The notes beneath the pieces were generated by a model. That model saw only the letters and a program-made list of their open reading frames with translations. It had not been told where the DNA came from and searched no databases. The translations under genes were made by a program, and so were the position numbers. From Chrysophaeum taylorii (Eukaryota > Sar > Pelagophyceae > Pelagomonadales > Pelagomonadaceae), in assembly GCA_029834535.1 (NCBI GenBank), contig JAQMWT010000003.1, forward strand, positions 1 through 64,000: a DNA stretch of 64,000 bases. The letters are read 5' to 3'. How positions within the stretch are numbered: position 1 is the stretch's first letter; each line of letters opens with the position of its first letter. Below, piece after piece: positions 21,701 to 32,444 of the stretch.

Positions 21701-21976
21701 GACTTCTATGCGTACAGGATCCAAGTGCGTGCTGACGACAGCGCTGGCGGAGGAGAGAACGACATGGATGTCGATCAACGCAACCATCCAGCTCGCGAGT
21801 TCTCGGCCTTGCACCTCAGCAGGCTCCTCTTTCAGGAGTACCTCCTCGACGCGCACACGAAGGTGGAGGCCTCGCGCCTCGACTTTCTTCGTAACAACCA
21901 GCGCCAACTCCGCGCCGATCTCTACCACGGACTCGAAGATGCGGTGGCGAGCGGCAACGAAAGAGATGCCGGCTAG
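18785..21976 (+). CDS. Helitron RepHel protein, N-terminal part
   Basis: An open frame of 1063 codons. Residues 1-200 are charged and partly coiled coil (LQREIDAFEQELAGLKARL). Around 360 is a GRGGGRGARGGGRG tract. A Cys-rich segment lies near 430-460 (CLSCGGVGCAVCG), and eight 23-residue repeats run from about 479 to 660. From about 690 comes the Helitron N-terminal zinc region (CSHCNALYFEGE ... CCANGTV), then the segment leading to the Rep domain. The frame stops at a TAG (21974-21976), and the same frame then continues FFLLPSSFKGGPREM, which belongs to the conserved Rep entry. The stop is therefore a nonsense mutation (or a read-through site) rather than the natural end. Confidence 0.85.
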   Translation: MCFGWDAHAHVAAKREELHELRARYRHAFGVMCDDATSSDIDRLAPGRLAACFAMEAQKEDEWDPVRRALTRKIKIRELKVEAVRARMAERKRVGVKKKQGRDLNALQREIDAFEQELAGLKARLDDHLGAAAEQLHQRTVWFEIEGLERTVDQLEAAYDMRQMLLRCSRRRVLDVSGAFAHWVEVNTRSRGPWPISPLRGKELDRSLAADAAARAMRVLNMLPIIEEDDDDDIVVPGPPDDVSICERGQHCDGGWEEQKNDGDGVGTHTAPSPAASADRILPRELALAMRIGFNDVGAIQRAATMLVARVPQRLNVDVAFYKLIEHVQSLPVRPPKLLGGARTKPAGRGGGRGARGGGRGRVAHGGGSVGTQDRRALAPLDNNVRPPAFDYSTQQLPRGVRIPSRQPVAHRPQSDALRMKLWAERDLLCLSCGGVGCAVCGPCSPGACCGRRLCSHHPSYESLKRWNRLHSQGGDQRDARLGAQAARQRTARALEDGDERDARLGVDATRHRTARALEDGDERDTRLGAQAARQRTARALEDGDERDARLGVDAARHRTARALEDGDERDARLGADAARHRTARALEDGDDRDARLGAGAARHRTARARENGDDRDARLGADAARHRTARARENVDQRSARIGAQAARQRSDRQGQINRRRRSSVSLAGQHTIDEFDEGKVEKHDCGYMSKLCSHCNALYFEGEATQAGVFTKCCANGTVVLPRIPEPPNEIQALFKGNTAQSPDFLANIRSYNCALNFASLKCTDERLMARGQANHRCPISALRISGQVNVFLGPVRAADGADPVCAQVYLLDPQSQLDHRARNARLDREVLGVLQDYILRRNRFCREFVQLDRDFRINHANVADARIVFHAEERAGNVHERRANAPTAEEVAFVYHGDATAVAKSRDIVVKHRPDHGGSLVTISNLHRWRDPLHYVLLYLDGATEGFHLGIRRVNPENGISTDKKVTEMDFYAYRIQVRADDSAGGGENDMDVDQRNHPAREFSALHLSRLLFQEYLLDAHTKVEASRLDFLRNNQRQLRADLYHGLEDAVASGNERDAG
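20217..20750 (+). repeat. 69 bp tandem repeat encoding eight 23-residue units
   Basis: Units read RDARLGAQAARQRTARALEDG and variants, each 23 residues and 69 bp, about seven in register plus a diverged last one. The sixth to eighth units change ALEDG to ARENG. The period and Arg-rich helical composition recall the 23-residue STPR DNA-binding repeats, an inference from period and charge only. Confidence 0.85.
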
Positions 21977-22790
21977 TTTTTCCTTCTGCCGTCGTCGTTC
22001 AAGGGTGGGCCGCGCGAAATGCGGGCGGCGTACCAGGATTCCATGGCCATAGTGCGCGAATACGGCAAGCCGGACTTCTTCATCACGTTCACGACCAACC
22101 CCAAGTGGGATGAGATCCAGCGCGAGCTCGAACCGAACCAGAGCGCGAAGGACCGACCGGACTTGGTCTGTCGGGTGTTCCACGTCAAGCTCAAGGAGCT
22201 CATCTCGGACGTCTTCGACAAGGGCGTTCTCGGCAAGGCCGTGGCGTACAGCTACTCGACCGAGTATCAGAAACGAGGGCTCCCGCACGCGCACATTTTG
22301 CTGATTCTGGATCGCGACTCCAAGATATCGCCCGAGGACATAGACAAGTACGTGTGCACCGAGATCCCGGACCCAGAGACGCAGCCTGAACTCCACCGCA
22401 TCGTCGTCAGCAACCTCATCCACAACCCGTGCTGTGAGCACGGCGACCGTCAAGCGTCGTGCATTAAGGACGGCATCTGCTCGAAGAGCTTCCCCAAGGA
22501 TTTTAAGCCGCAGACCACGGTTCCAGAGGACGGGTACGCGGTCTATCGGCGCCGCAGCCCCGAGCAGGGCGGCCGCACTGTTACGAAGCAAATCCGCGGC
22601 CGAGACGTCCCGTTGGATAACCGTTGGGTTGTCCCATACAACCCTTACCTCGCGAAGAAGTACGAGGCTCATATCAACGTCGAGTTTTGTGCCTCGGTCA
22701 AATCGGTCAAGTACATCCACAAGTACGTCTACAAGGGCCACGACGAGGCGACCGTGTCCATCGAGACCCCCAAGCGCGGGACGAGATCGA
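21977..22790 (+). CDS. Helitron Rep (HUH nuclease) domain
   Basis: This continues in the same frame after the TAG. LLPSSFKGGPREM and GKPDFFITFTTNPKWDEIQ are conserved Helitron Rep segments. The HUH motif is PHAHILL (22283-22303), and the Y2 tyrosines are in KYIHKYVYKG (about 22709-22738). The domain nicks and joins single-stranded DNA during rolling-circle transposition. The frame is lost after IETPKRG at about 22790, where a one-base shift moves the gene into the next frame (DEIDEFVNGRYVCATEAAW). The family normally has Rep and helicase as one protein. Confidence 0.88.
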
Positions 22791-25330
22791 CGAGTTCGTC
22801 AACGGTCGGTACGTTTGCGCGACCGAGGCTGCCTGGCATTTTTCAGCGTCCGCACACGCCCTTCGTGTCGCAGCTCACGAGCTCACGACTATCCCTCGCA
22901 GGCGGCTCTACGGCTTCGAGACCCACGGTCATTATCCGCCGGTCGAGCGCCTCGCCGTGCACCTGGAAAATGGGCAGCGCATCGTTTGGGAGGATTCGGA
23001 CGACCCTGTCGTAAGAGCGGAGCGGGCGCGAATCGCGGCCGCGGTGCCTCCGGAAACGACGTTGACGGCGTGGTTCAACATTAACCGCCACTACAAGAAT
23101 CTCTGGCTCCGCTCAGGGGGGGACCAGGATGTTTTCGACGAATCCCTCGCTCGCGGCGAACGGGATTCACGGAAATATTTTTACCACGAGATGCCGAAAA
23201 ATTTTACCTTCGAGAAGACGGGGACGACAGCGACGTGGAAGCCTCGGAAGCAGGGCGACACCCGCCGCCGCGAGCGCCTCGGCTTGGACCTCCACGACTT
23301 CTCCTGCGACAAGGTCGCACGCGTCTACTCGGTGTCGCCCAAGGACCTCGAGTGCTTCTACTTGCGGATCCTGCTCTCACACGTCCAGGGCGCGACCTCA
23401 TTCGAAGATCTGCGCGAGTTTGGAGGCATCGTCTATCCAACGTATGTTGCCGCCTGCCGCGCGCGAGGACTCACACAAGACGACGACGAGTGGGACGAGT
23501 GCCTTCGCGAGGCCGCCAGCTTTCTTAGTGGGGCGTCGTTGCGACGGCTCTTCGCCATCATCCTCTCGACCTGCGAGCCCTCGGTTCCGTTCGGGCTTTG
23601 GACGACGCACACAGAGGCGCTCTGCGATGACATTCTCCATAGGCATCGAATGAGCCACCAGAACCCGAACCTCCAGCTCAACGCCGAAATTGAGAACGAG
23701 GCGCTGCTCGATGTTGAGTCGATGCTCGACGCCGTCGGCTGCAGGTTTCCGAACGAATTTCCCGAGCGACGACAGGTGGCGAACGTCACTTGCCGACACG
23801 TCGTCGACGAGCTCATCTTCAGCGACTCGACCGAGAAAAGGCAGGCGCTGTGCAGCCAAGTCATCGCGAACGTCGCCAGCATGCGGCAAAGGAACCCAGA
23901 CCAATTTCGGCTCTATGAGGAGATCTGTGGGGACATCGACAGTGGTACCGGCCGAGTGTACTTCGTCGACGCGCCCGCCGGCACTGGAAAGACCTTCTTG
24001 AGCACGACGCTGCTCGCGTACGTCCGCAAGAGCCAAAACGTCGCGCTCGCGACTGCGGGCTCCGGGATCGCCGCTACGCTTCTTCCCGGCGGACGGACAT
24101 CGCACTCGCGTTACAAAATTCCACTCGACCCCGACGAGTTGTCGTTCTGCAACATTACGCAGCGAGTAAACGATCAGACGCGGGCCGTCATTGCCGAGGC
24201 CAAGTTGCTGCTTTGGGACGAGGTTCCGATGACGAACAAGCTCTGTTTCGAGGCCCTCGACCGCACGCTCCAGCGCGTGTTCGAGTGCGCCCAGCCGTTC
24301 GGTGGCAAGGTCGTTGTCTTTTTGGGCGACTTTCGCCAATGTCTGCCCGTCCTCAAGCACGCCCGCCAGTTCCAGATCGTGGACGCAACGCTGAAGAAGT
24401 CTCGACGGATTTGGCCCCACGTCCGCATCCGCTACCTTACGAAGAACATGCGCGTCGAGCTTTCGGGTGGCCTCGATGCCAGGCAGCTCGCTGAATTTTC
24501 CGACTTTCTCCTCAAGGTCGGAAACGGTTTGGTTCCTACTGTCCCGAGCTTGGGACGGGACTGGATCAAGATCGACGATTACGTTCGCTGCGTCGAGCGC
24601 GAGCCAGAGTTGATCCAAGCCGTCTACGGCGACCTCGCAGACAATTTCCAAGACCCGCGGTGGCTTTTCCAGCGCGCCATTCTTACGCCCCGAAACGATG
24701 TTGTCGATTCTGTCAACGCGCGCATGACCGCGGCCTTTCCCGGAGACGAGGCGACGGAGTTCTTTTCGGCCGACGAGGTTGGGAAGGACGACGACCCCTC
24801 GCTCTTCCCAGTCGAGTTTCCCAACTCCCTGACAATCAACGGCATGCCGCCGCACAAGCTCGCGCTCAAAGTCGGCATGCCGGTGATGTTGCTTCGCAAT
24901 CTCGACCCGTCGCACGGCCACTGCAACGGCACCCGATACATCATCGAGCGTATCGTCTCGCCGAGGCTCCTCCAACTCGCCCATTGGGTGGACGGCGAGA
25001 AAAAAACCCTCATGGTCCCGCGCATCACCCTCACCACGAAGCAGGGCGACCTCCCCTTCGAGCTGCGCCGACGCCAGTTTCCGTTAAGGGCGGCGTTCGC
25101 CATGACGATCAACAAGAGCCAGGGCCAGACGCTTCGCAAGGTCGGCGTCCTCTTGCGCAAGCCCGTCTTCGGCCACGGCCAGCTATACGTGGCTCTCAGC
25201 CGAGTTGGCAAAGCCCGAGGACATCGTCTTCTGGGTCGACGACTCCACCCTACCCCACGTAGCGCAATACCGACAACGCCACCCTGGCGTCTACACGCGC
25301 AACGTGGTTTACCACGAGGTCCTCCGGTAG
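22785..25330 (+). CDS. Helitron helicase domain (Pif1-like)
   Basis: An open frame of more than 800 codons. The post-Rep linker (FNINRHYKNLWLRSGGDQ) leads into a superfamily 1 Pif1-type helicase with Walker A DAPAGTGKTFL (23969-24001), motif II LLLWDEVPM, GDFRQCLPV, and the C-terminal INKSQGQTL and GQLYVALSR. It would unwind donor DNA during transposition. After VALSRVGK a one-base shift near 25210 hides the natural end: the next frame reads PEDIVFWVDDSTLPHVAQYR and stops at 25330. One stop and two single-base shifts over the whole gene suggest recent inactivation. Confidence 0.9.
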
Positions 25331-25475
25331 CCGCACTACCCTTATTAGGACGAGTGTTGTTTGCGAGGGACCGGGTCGAAGTCAGCGCAGCAGCGCAGCA
25401 CGAAACTTTGTGGTTTGAGAACCAAGTGAATGTGGGGTAAACTCAAAGGTGAATGTGGGGTTAGAAATCTGAGCA

Positions 25476-25552
25476 AACTTACTGGCCTGCACTTGTCTTT
25501 TTATAAATACTAAGGGTTTTCTTCTTCGAAATACTCTCGATTTTTACGACTA
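25476..25552 (+). repeat. Duplicated flank: Helitron end plus U-unit start, interrupted by H3
   Basis: The sequence aaacttactggcctgcacttg followed by tctttttataaatactaaggg..cgatttttacgacta occurs here and again at 26677-26751. H3 is inserted after ..gacta in this copy. The second copy runs on unbroken into ccagcgtccaattt, so it is the empty site. Confidence 0.85.
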
Positions 25553-25905
25553 CAAGTGCAGGCCAGTAAGTTCGCCAGTAAGTTCACCTAGTCCCAATCT
25601 CTAACCCCAGTAAGTTCACCTGGCCCCAGTAAGTTCACCTAGTCCCAATCTCTAACCCCAGTAAGTTCGGTGTAAGCCCACTCGTGCTCACATCCACTCA
25701 CCCCACTCTCCTTCGAGCTCGTCGCTCTCACCTCCGCCAATCTAAGCTGCTTTGATCCGTACACGCCGCTCGCCTTTGCGTTCACTCTAAAAACCCCTGT
25801 AAGTTCACTTGGTCTCAGTAAGTTCACCTGGTCACTAAGTTCACCTAGTCCCAATCTCAAACCCAAGCAAGTTCACCTGGACCCAGTAAGTTCACCTACA
25901 GTGCG
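25553..25905 (-). repeat. Helitron 3' subterminal repeat array (H3)
   Basis: Copies of agtaagttcacctagtccc and agtaagttcacctgg, with ctctaacccc between them. About ten motif copies are recognisable. Confidence 0.75.
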
Positions 25906-26500
25906 CGTGTAGACGCCGGGAGGGGGCTTATCGGTATTGCGCAGCACGCGTGGGGTAGGGTGGAGTCGTCGACTTAGAAGAGGATATCCTCGGGGTTGCC
26001 GATCGACAGAGAGCCACGTAGAGCTGGACGTGGCAGAAAACGGGCTTCGCCAAGAGGACGCCGACCTCGCGGGGCGTCTGCCTCTGGCTCTTGTTGATCG
26101 TTTGGCGTCGGTGGGGCTTGAGGGATACAGGTTGGAGGAGCCTCGGTGACAACGACACTATCGATCATGTATCTGGTACCGTTGCAGTGGCCGTGCGACG
26201 GGTCGAGGTTGCGAAGACTTTAAGCTCGCGATCAAAGTCAGCATGCCGTTGGTTGTCAGGGAGTTGAAAACTCTACTGTAAAGAGCGAGGCGTCGTCTTC
26301 CGACCCAGCCTAGTCAGCCGAAAAGAACTCCGACGCCTCGTCTCCGGGAATAAAAGGCCGCAGTCATGCGCGCGTTGTCAGCATCGACAACATCGTTTCA
26401 ACGGGGCGTGAGAATGGCGCGCTGGCTAAAAGAGCCGCCGCGGGTCGTGGAAATATAGTCTGCGAGGTCGCCGTAGACGGCTTCGAGGATCAATGGCTGC
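25905..26500 (-). pseudogene. Shortened Helitron helicase relic (in H3)
   Basis: Counterpart of 17418-18010 with the same internal deletion. NDQQEPEADAP-like and RPALRGS-like frames can be read, but stops and shifts exclude a protein. Confidence 0.75.
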
Positions 26501-26697
26501 CTCGTGGGCCTACATGATCCTTACTCTCGCGCCTACCTGATCCTTACCCTAAATCGAGGGACAAACAGACAGACAGACAAACAAACAAACAGACAAACAT
26601 CTGTCGATTAGTAGTTAGGACCAGCGTCCAATTTCTTACGGGATTCGAACTCGAAACCAGGGACCTAAGGCGCAAACTTACTGGCCTGCACTTGTCT

Positions 26698-27572
26698 TTT
26701 TATAAATACTAAGGGTTTTCTTCTTCGAAATACTCTCGATTTTTACGACTACCAGCGTCCAATTTCTTACGGGATTCGAACTCGAAACCAGGGACCTAAG
26801 GCGCACCACATACCCGAAAATCGTCGTCACCCACACTCCCCAGGCTACACTCAGCACGCAAATCGACCACCAGGACTCGAACTCGAGACGTACGTACCGC
26901 ACCCTCCCCAGATTCTCGCTCAAAGTTCTTAACTCTCGCCCATACCAAAGGCTCTCACAGATGCCAAGAAGAAAACATTTTATAAAGAGCAACGCTTTTG
27001 GCGCATACATTAGCAAAAGAACAGGAAGTAGGTCGCGGGTGAAGCGTTTTGAAATAAATCGGCTTTTCAAAACGCAGCTTTTCTCGGGCCGTTTCGAGCA
27101 TACATATGCTCGTTCGAACAGAAAGTATAGGCCCAGTAATGTTTCCTCACTCACAGACTGACGTTTCCCAATTAATTATTGTGGACTAGTAAGGCCAAGT
27201 CGGGTTTTTCGGCCTTTTTCTCGGGGGGCAAGCCCCCCGAACCCCCCGACAAATGGGGGGCTCTGCCCCCCAAACCCCCCGCCGGGGGACACCCCCGCAA
27301 CCCCCACCGCCTCGACGGCCGCCGCGTCTCGGGAGCCGACCAAAAACGCCGTCGCACGCCCTGGAAATTCAGTCTTTTCGGTTCTTGAAGATTTCTGCGT
27401 AATTTTTCGTTCTTGGGTTAGGGTGTGTACCGTTTTCCTTCCTTTCCGTTGCGCGAAGCCTTCTGGGGGTTAGCGTTATGCCTCTTTATTTTCGGCTTTG
27501 CGTTTTTTGCGGATGGACTATGAGATGGCGGATGGCCGCTTTCTTTATTGGAGTATTTCCTTATAGACAATA
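26698..27572 (+). repeat. U array unit 5 (left part)
   Basis: It opens tctttttataaatactaaggg and carries a tRNA-like module, ttcttacgggattcgaactcg. It continues through the common order, with the hairpin cluster near 27219-27310, to ttccttatagacaata. Helitron H4 begins there, and the GC-rich half is absent. Confidence 0.75.
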
Positions 27573-27906
27573 CAAGTGCAGGCCAGTAAGTTCACCTAGT
27601 CCCAATCTCTAACCCCAGTAAGTTCACCTGGTCCCAGTAAGTTCACCTGGCCAGTAAGTTCACCTAGTCCAAATTTCTAACCCCAGTAAGTTCGGCGTAA
27701 ACCCACTCGTGCTCACACCACTCCTTCGATCTCGTCGCTGTCGCCTCCGCCAATCTAAGCTGCTTCAATCCGCACGCCGCTAATCTTTGAGTTTACTCTA
27801 AACCCCCCAGTAAGTTCACCTGGTCCCAGTAAGTTCACCTGGTCACTCAGTTCACCTAGTCCCAATCTCTAAACCCAGTAAATTCACCTGGTCCCAGTAA
27901 GTTCAC

Positions 27907-28500
27907 CTACAGTGCGCGTGTAGACGCCGGGGGGGGGGGGTTATCGGTATTGGGCAGCACATGTGGGGTAGGGTGGAGTCGTCGACCCGGAAGAGGATAA
28001 CCTCGGGGTTGCCGATCGACAGAGAGCCACGTGGAGCTGGACGTGGCAGAAGACGGGCTTGGGCAAGAGGACGCCGACCTCGCGGGGCGTCTGGCCCTGG
28101 CTCTTGGTGATCGTTTGGCGTCGGCGGGCCTTAAGGGATACAGGTTGGAGGAGCCTCGGTGACAACGACACGATCGATCATGTATCTGGTACCGTTGCAG
28201 TGGCCGTGCGACGGGTCGAGGTTGCGAAGACTTTAAGCTCGCGATCAAAGTCAGCATGCCGCTGGTTGTCAGGGAGTTGAAAACTCTACTGTAAAGAGCG
28301 AGGCGTCGACTTCCCAGCCTAGTCAGCCGAAACGAACTCCGACGCCTCGTCTCCGGGAAAAAAAGGGCGCGGTCATGCGCGCGTTTTCAGCATCGACAAC
28401 ATCGTTTCGACAGGGCGTGAGAATGGCGCGCTGAAAGAGCCGCCGCGGGTCGTGGAAACAGTCTGCGAGGTCGCCGTAGACGGCTTGGGGGGATCACTGT
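27907..28500 (-). pseudogene. Shortened Helitron helicase relic (in H4)
   Basis: Same segment and internal deletion as in H1 and H3; QTPREVGVLLPKPVFCHVQL is readable. No intact frame. Confidence 0.75.
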
Positions 28501-28605
28501 CTGGCTCGCGCGCCTACCCGATCCTTACCCTGGATCTGGGGACAAACAAAAAATCCTTCAGGCTCCCCACACACACCCCCCTCTTAGCAGTCGACATTTA
28601 AAGAC

Positions 28606-29253
<648 letters not shown>

Positions 29254-29469
29254 TACATCTGTCGATTAGTAGTAAGGACTGCTAAGAGGGGGGTGTGTAG
29301 GGCGGGGCATGAAGGATGTGGGTGGGTTGTCTTTAAATGTCGACTGCTAAGAGGGGGGTGTGTGGGGGGGCATGAAGGATGTGGGTGGGTTTGTGGGGTA
29401 AGAGGGATGTGCCTGACGGGCGGAGATAAGTGGGTGGGTTGTCCCCCGATTCAGGGCAAGGGTCAGGTA

Positions 29470-30410
29470 GGCGCGCGAGCCAGACATTGATCCTCGAAGC
29501 CGTCTACGGCGACCTCGCAGACTATTTCCACGACCCGAGGCGGCTCTTTCAGCGCGCCATTCTCACGCCCCGTCGAAAGGATGTCGTCGATGCTGACATC
29601 GCGCTTGACCGCGGCCTTTCCCGGAGACGAGGCGTCGGAGTTCTTTTTGGCCGACTAGGTTGTGTCGGAAGTGTGGCGGCAACTCCCGCCTCCTAAGGCT
29701 TACCCCTCTTTTAGGGCCCCCCCTTATCAGGGGCACCCTACTCCGTTCTGATGATGTCAGTGTTCTCTATGACACCATCTTCCTTTTCCGTGACATGCGT
29801 CACCCTGATTTCTGATTTTCGATATATCCTTGATCATAAAGCAACAGCCGGTCCTCAAGTTTAGAGGACCAGGCACTGGAGTTGTTTGTGGTCGGGTGGC
29901 GGGAGAACGGCCATCCTCGTCCAGTGACCCCACCAAGGGCACGGACGCGAGCGGCGACCCAGGATTCGAAGGCACGCCAGGTAGCCCCTAAAATTCTCCT
30001 TACGCCACAGGAAGACGACGCCTCGCTCTTTACAGTCGAGTTTTCAACTCCCTGACAACCAACGGCATGCTGACTTTGATCTCGAGCTTAAAGTCTTCGC
30101 AACCTCGACCCGTCGCACGGCCACTGCAACGGCACCCGATACATCATCAATCGTGTCGTGTCACCGAGGCTCCTCCAACCAGTATCCCTTAAGCCCCACC
30201 GACGCCAAACGATCAACAAGAGCCAGGGGCAGACGCCCCGCAAAGTCGGCGTCCTCTTGCCCAAGCCCGTCTTCTGCCACGTCCAGCTCTACGTGGCTCA
30301 CTGTCGATCGGCAACCCCGAGGATATGCTCTTCTGAGTCGACGACTCCACCCTACCCCACACGTGCTGCGCAATACCGATAAGCCCCCTCCCGGCGTCTA
30401 CACGCGCACT
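29470..30410 (+). pseudogene. Shortened Helitron helicase relic (in H5), split by a solo LTR
   Basis: EAVYGDLADYFHDPRRLFQ is readable near 29500. Similarity resumes after the insertion at 30015 and runs to the agcgcaataccgataagcc block. It has the same internal deletion as the other three copies. Confidence 0.75.
29672..30009. repeat. Solo LTR of a gypsy-type element
   Basis: Starts tgtggcggcaactcccgcc and ends ttacgccaca, a 7 bp inverted pair (tgtggcg/cgccaca). It is flanked by ggaag on both sides (29667-29671 and 30010-30014). The uninterrupted sequence, gtcggaagacgacacctcgctc, is present in H1 near 17610. End sequences and length resemble the LTR of gypsy element E (59028-59350). Confidence 0.85.
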
Positions 30411-30700
30411 GTAGGTGAGCTTACTGGGCCAGGTGAACTTACTGGAACCAGGTGAACTTACTGGGGTTAGGGATTGGGACTATGCGAACTTAGTGACCAG
30501 GTGGGCTTACTGGGACAAAGTGAGCTCACTGGGGTTTTTAGAGCAAACTCAAAGGTTAGCGGCGTGTGCGGTTCAAAGCAGCTTAGATTGGCGGGGGTGA
30601 GCGCGACGAGCTCGAAGGAGAGTGGGGTGAGTGGATGTGAGCACGAGTGGGTTTGCGCCGAACTTACTGGGGTTAGAGATTGGGACTAGGTGAACTTACA
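30405..30700 (+). repeat. Helitron subterminal repeat array (H5, inner)
   Basis: Gtgaacttactgg-type and ggttagagattgggactag-type motifs as in H1. It stops at gaacttaca without the ctggcctgcacttg end. Confidence 0.7.
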
Positions 30701-30777
30701 CACTTACCAATCAGCGGGGAGAACGGTACCCTGATACTAGAACCCTAACTTGATATTGTTTACAGTATCTGCGGTAT

Positions 30778-31275
30778 ATGTCTGACGCAACGTGCTGTCA
30801 CGGGGCACATGGCGGCGCCATGCCGGTTCGCTTCTCCAGGGCCGTAATGGACGACGGTGATCTGGACGACGTACTCGACGCGGAGGAGGCGGAGCGGTTC
30901 CACGAACTGGTCGCATCCGACGACACAGCAGACAACGAGCACGACGGCGGTGTTCAGCTTTGGCAGGAAGTTCGCAAGCTCCATCTCATAAACATCTGGT
31001 TGGTTTGGCCCAAGCTACACAATCGCAAGCATGTTTCGGAGAGCATCATCCAGCACCGCCCATACCTCTTTCACTTCTTCGTTCCTCTCTTCCAGGAGGT
31101 GCTCCCTTACGGGAAGGAGAAGTGGCGTAAGATCAACGCCTCGATCGAAGCGGACATGGCCACGCTCATGGAGTGGCCTGGGAGACTGGGCGTGAGAAGT
31201 GGCGTAAAATCAACGCCTCGATCGAGGAGGACACGGCTATGCTCATGGAGCGGCCTGGGAGACGGGGCGTCATCG
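30778..31275 (+). pseudogene. Unrecognised gene fragment inside H5
   Basis: The plus strand encodes a plausible start: MDDGDLDDVLDAEEAERFHE (Met at 30847) followed by a hydrophobic, Trp-rich stretch (INIWLVWPKLHNRKH) and EKWRKINASIEAD. A 79 bp tandem duplication (31117-31195 and 31196-31274) then repeats EKWRKINASIE. After about 31270 the frame runs antisense to the gene at 31270-31971 and is meaningless. I do not recognise the family. It may be a captured exon. Confidence 0.35.
31117..31274 (+). repeat. 79 bp tandem duplication
   Basis: Gagaagtggcgtaagatcaac..gggagactgggcgt is followed directly by gagaagtggcgtaaaatcaac..gggagacggggcgt. The two copies differ at about eight positions. The length is not a multiple of three, so the second copy is out of frame. 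Confidence 0.85.
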
Positions 31276-31971
31276 TCGTCGTGGCCGGTTGTTAGTTTGG
31301 TCAAGATCCATGGGTTCGGGCATCTCCTCGATCTCATGCCATCCTACTTCGGGTGCCGGCCGGCCATAGAGTCCACTGGCGTTCTCGTTGATGAGCTCGT
31401 CGATGGTCTGACGCTCCTCGGGCCCAAGGGCGGCCCAGCCTTTGCGCAGAGCAGCCATGCGGTATTGGGAGTTGCGAAGTGGAATCTGGTCACCCGGACA
31501 GATGAGTTGCGCCGACGAGCGAGTTGGGTCGACGATCAGCCATCTGACCTTCCCGATGGCAAATTTCAGGCGCTTGCGCTCCCGTTGCTCAGCTGCGGCG
31601 TCAGCGAAATCCTGGCCCTGGATGTATTGGTCGACCTCCTCCATGCTCACAACCCGTGCCAGCGTGCTTCTCGGGCGGTGGAAGAACCCCGAGCCATCAG
31701 CGAATCGGACGAAGAACTCTTCAAGCCAGTCGTGCTTCTCGCAGATGCGGTGTACGACGCCAAAGTCGACGCCGATGACGGTGGCCTATGTGAAGTGGGG
31801 GCCGTAGAAGTCATCGTCGAGCGCCAACCAGCGCCCCCTCGGGGCTAAACGACAGATGCGGTACACGAGATCGTTAACGTCGAAGTCGATGCCGACCGGC
31901 TCCGCTCCAGCCAGTGCGTCCTCAACCACAGCGGCCTCTTCGGCGGCGTCGATAACGTCGCTCATATCCAT
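31270..31971 (-). pseudogene. Hypothetical protein with one in-frame stop
   Basis: The minus strand reads from Met at 31971 (MSDVIDAAEEAAVVED) to RRR-stop at 31270, about 234 codons, with one TAG at 31786-31788 (GPHFT-stop-ATVIGVDFG). Both sides look like real protein: VNDLVYRICRLAPRGRWLAL before, VVHRICEKHDWLEEFFVRFADG and IDELINENASGLYGRP after. It is GC-rich like the Helitron and PHD genes. A MITE begins 78 bp upstream of the start. I do not recognise a domain. It could be a gene captured by H5 or an older host gene. Confidence 0.45.
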
Positions 31972-32048
31972 TAGAAGCCTCTCGGAACCGCTAGTAATGG
32001 GTGGCCGTGCTAGGAGGTGCTGTTGGCCGTCAGAGACGCCGGCTACTA

Positions 32049-32309
32049 GTAGGGTCGGATAAGAAAACGAGACTAGCCCGCGCCGCAACGACGGGTCCTA
32101 CAACGCGTGGGCTTTTCCCTTTTTTTGCGTGAGGGGACGAAAGGATGCCGACTTCACTATGGGGACTAGTTCCATCGCGACGATCTCGCGGCGTGGCGGC
32201 ACATACTGCTTGAGTACAAATGAACATAGCTCAGCGATCCGTTGAGTATGTCTTAGTACAAACTGGAACATAGTTAACGGCTCGTACGAACTTTCTTATC
32301 CGACCCTGC
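32049..32309. mobile_element. MITE with TA target duplication
   Basis: Terminal inverted repeats gtagggtcggataagaaa (32049-32066) and tttcttatccgaccctgc (32292-32309) match at 17 of 18 bases. They are flanked by ta on both sides (32047-32048 and 32310-32311). At 261 bp with no coding capacity it fits a Tc1/mariner-type non-autonomous element. Confidence 0.8.
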
Positions 32310-32444
32310 TAGTACTAGCGACTAGCTCCGAGCTGTGGCAGCTCCAGCGGCTGCGCCGCACAGCGTCTCTCGTCCAATGAAAAGACGGATATGATATAAG
32401 ATTTTGTGTACGAAAGTTAGTATACCCCCGTTGATCAGTACGAG

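Larger units (their letters stand above)
18373..25495 (+). mobile_element. Helitron H2 with Rep/helicase gene
   Basis: It carries the only near-complete RepHel gene in the window. The 3' end, aaacttactggcctgcacttg (25475-25495), is followed by t, as in all family members. The expected tccttacta start is missing: similarity begins at atcgacagatgtttgtctg (about 18382), beside the end of H1. The first 400 bases hold a gtctgttt run, two gtcgactgctaagagggg copies and a ccctcgatttagggtaaggatc block shared with H1, and no other recognisable gene. Bases 25331-25474 contain nothing recognisable. Confidence 0.8.
25553..26620 (-). mobile_element. Non-autonomous Helitron H3
   Basis: On the minus strand it runs from tcctaactactaatcgacag to cttactggcctgcacttg. 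Comparison with the empty site at 26740-26765 shows insertion between g and t (minus strand gctgg^tagtc) with no target duplication. It has the same content as H1: a gtctg run, the shortened helicase relic and subterminal repeats. Confidence 0.85.
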
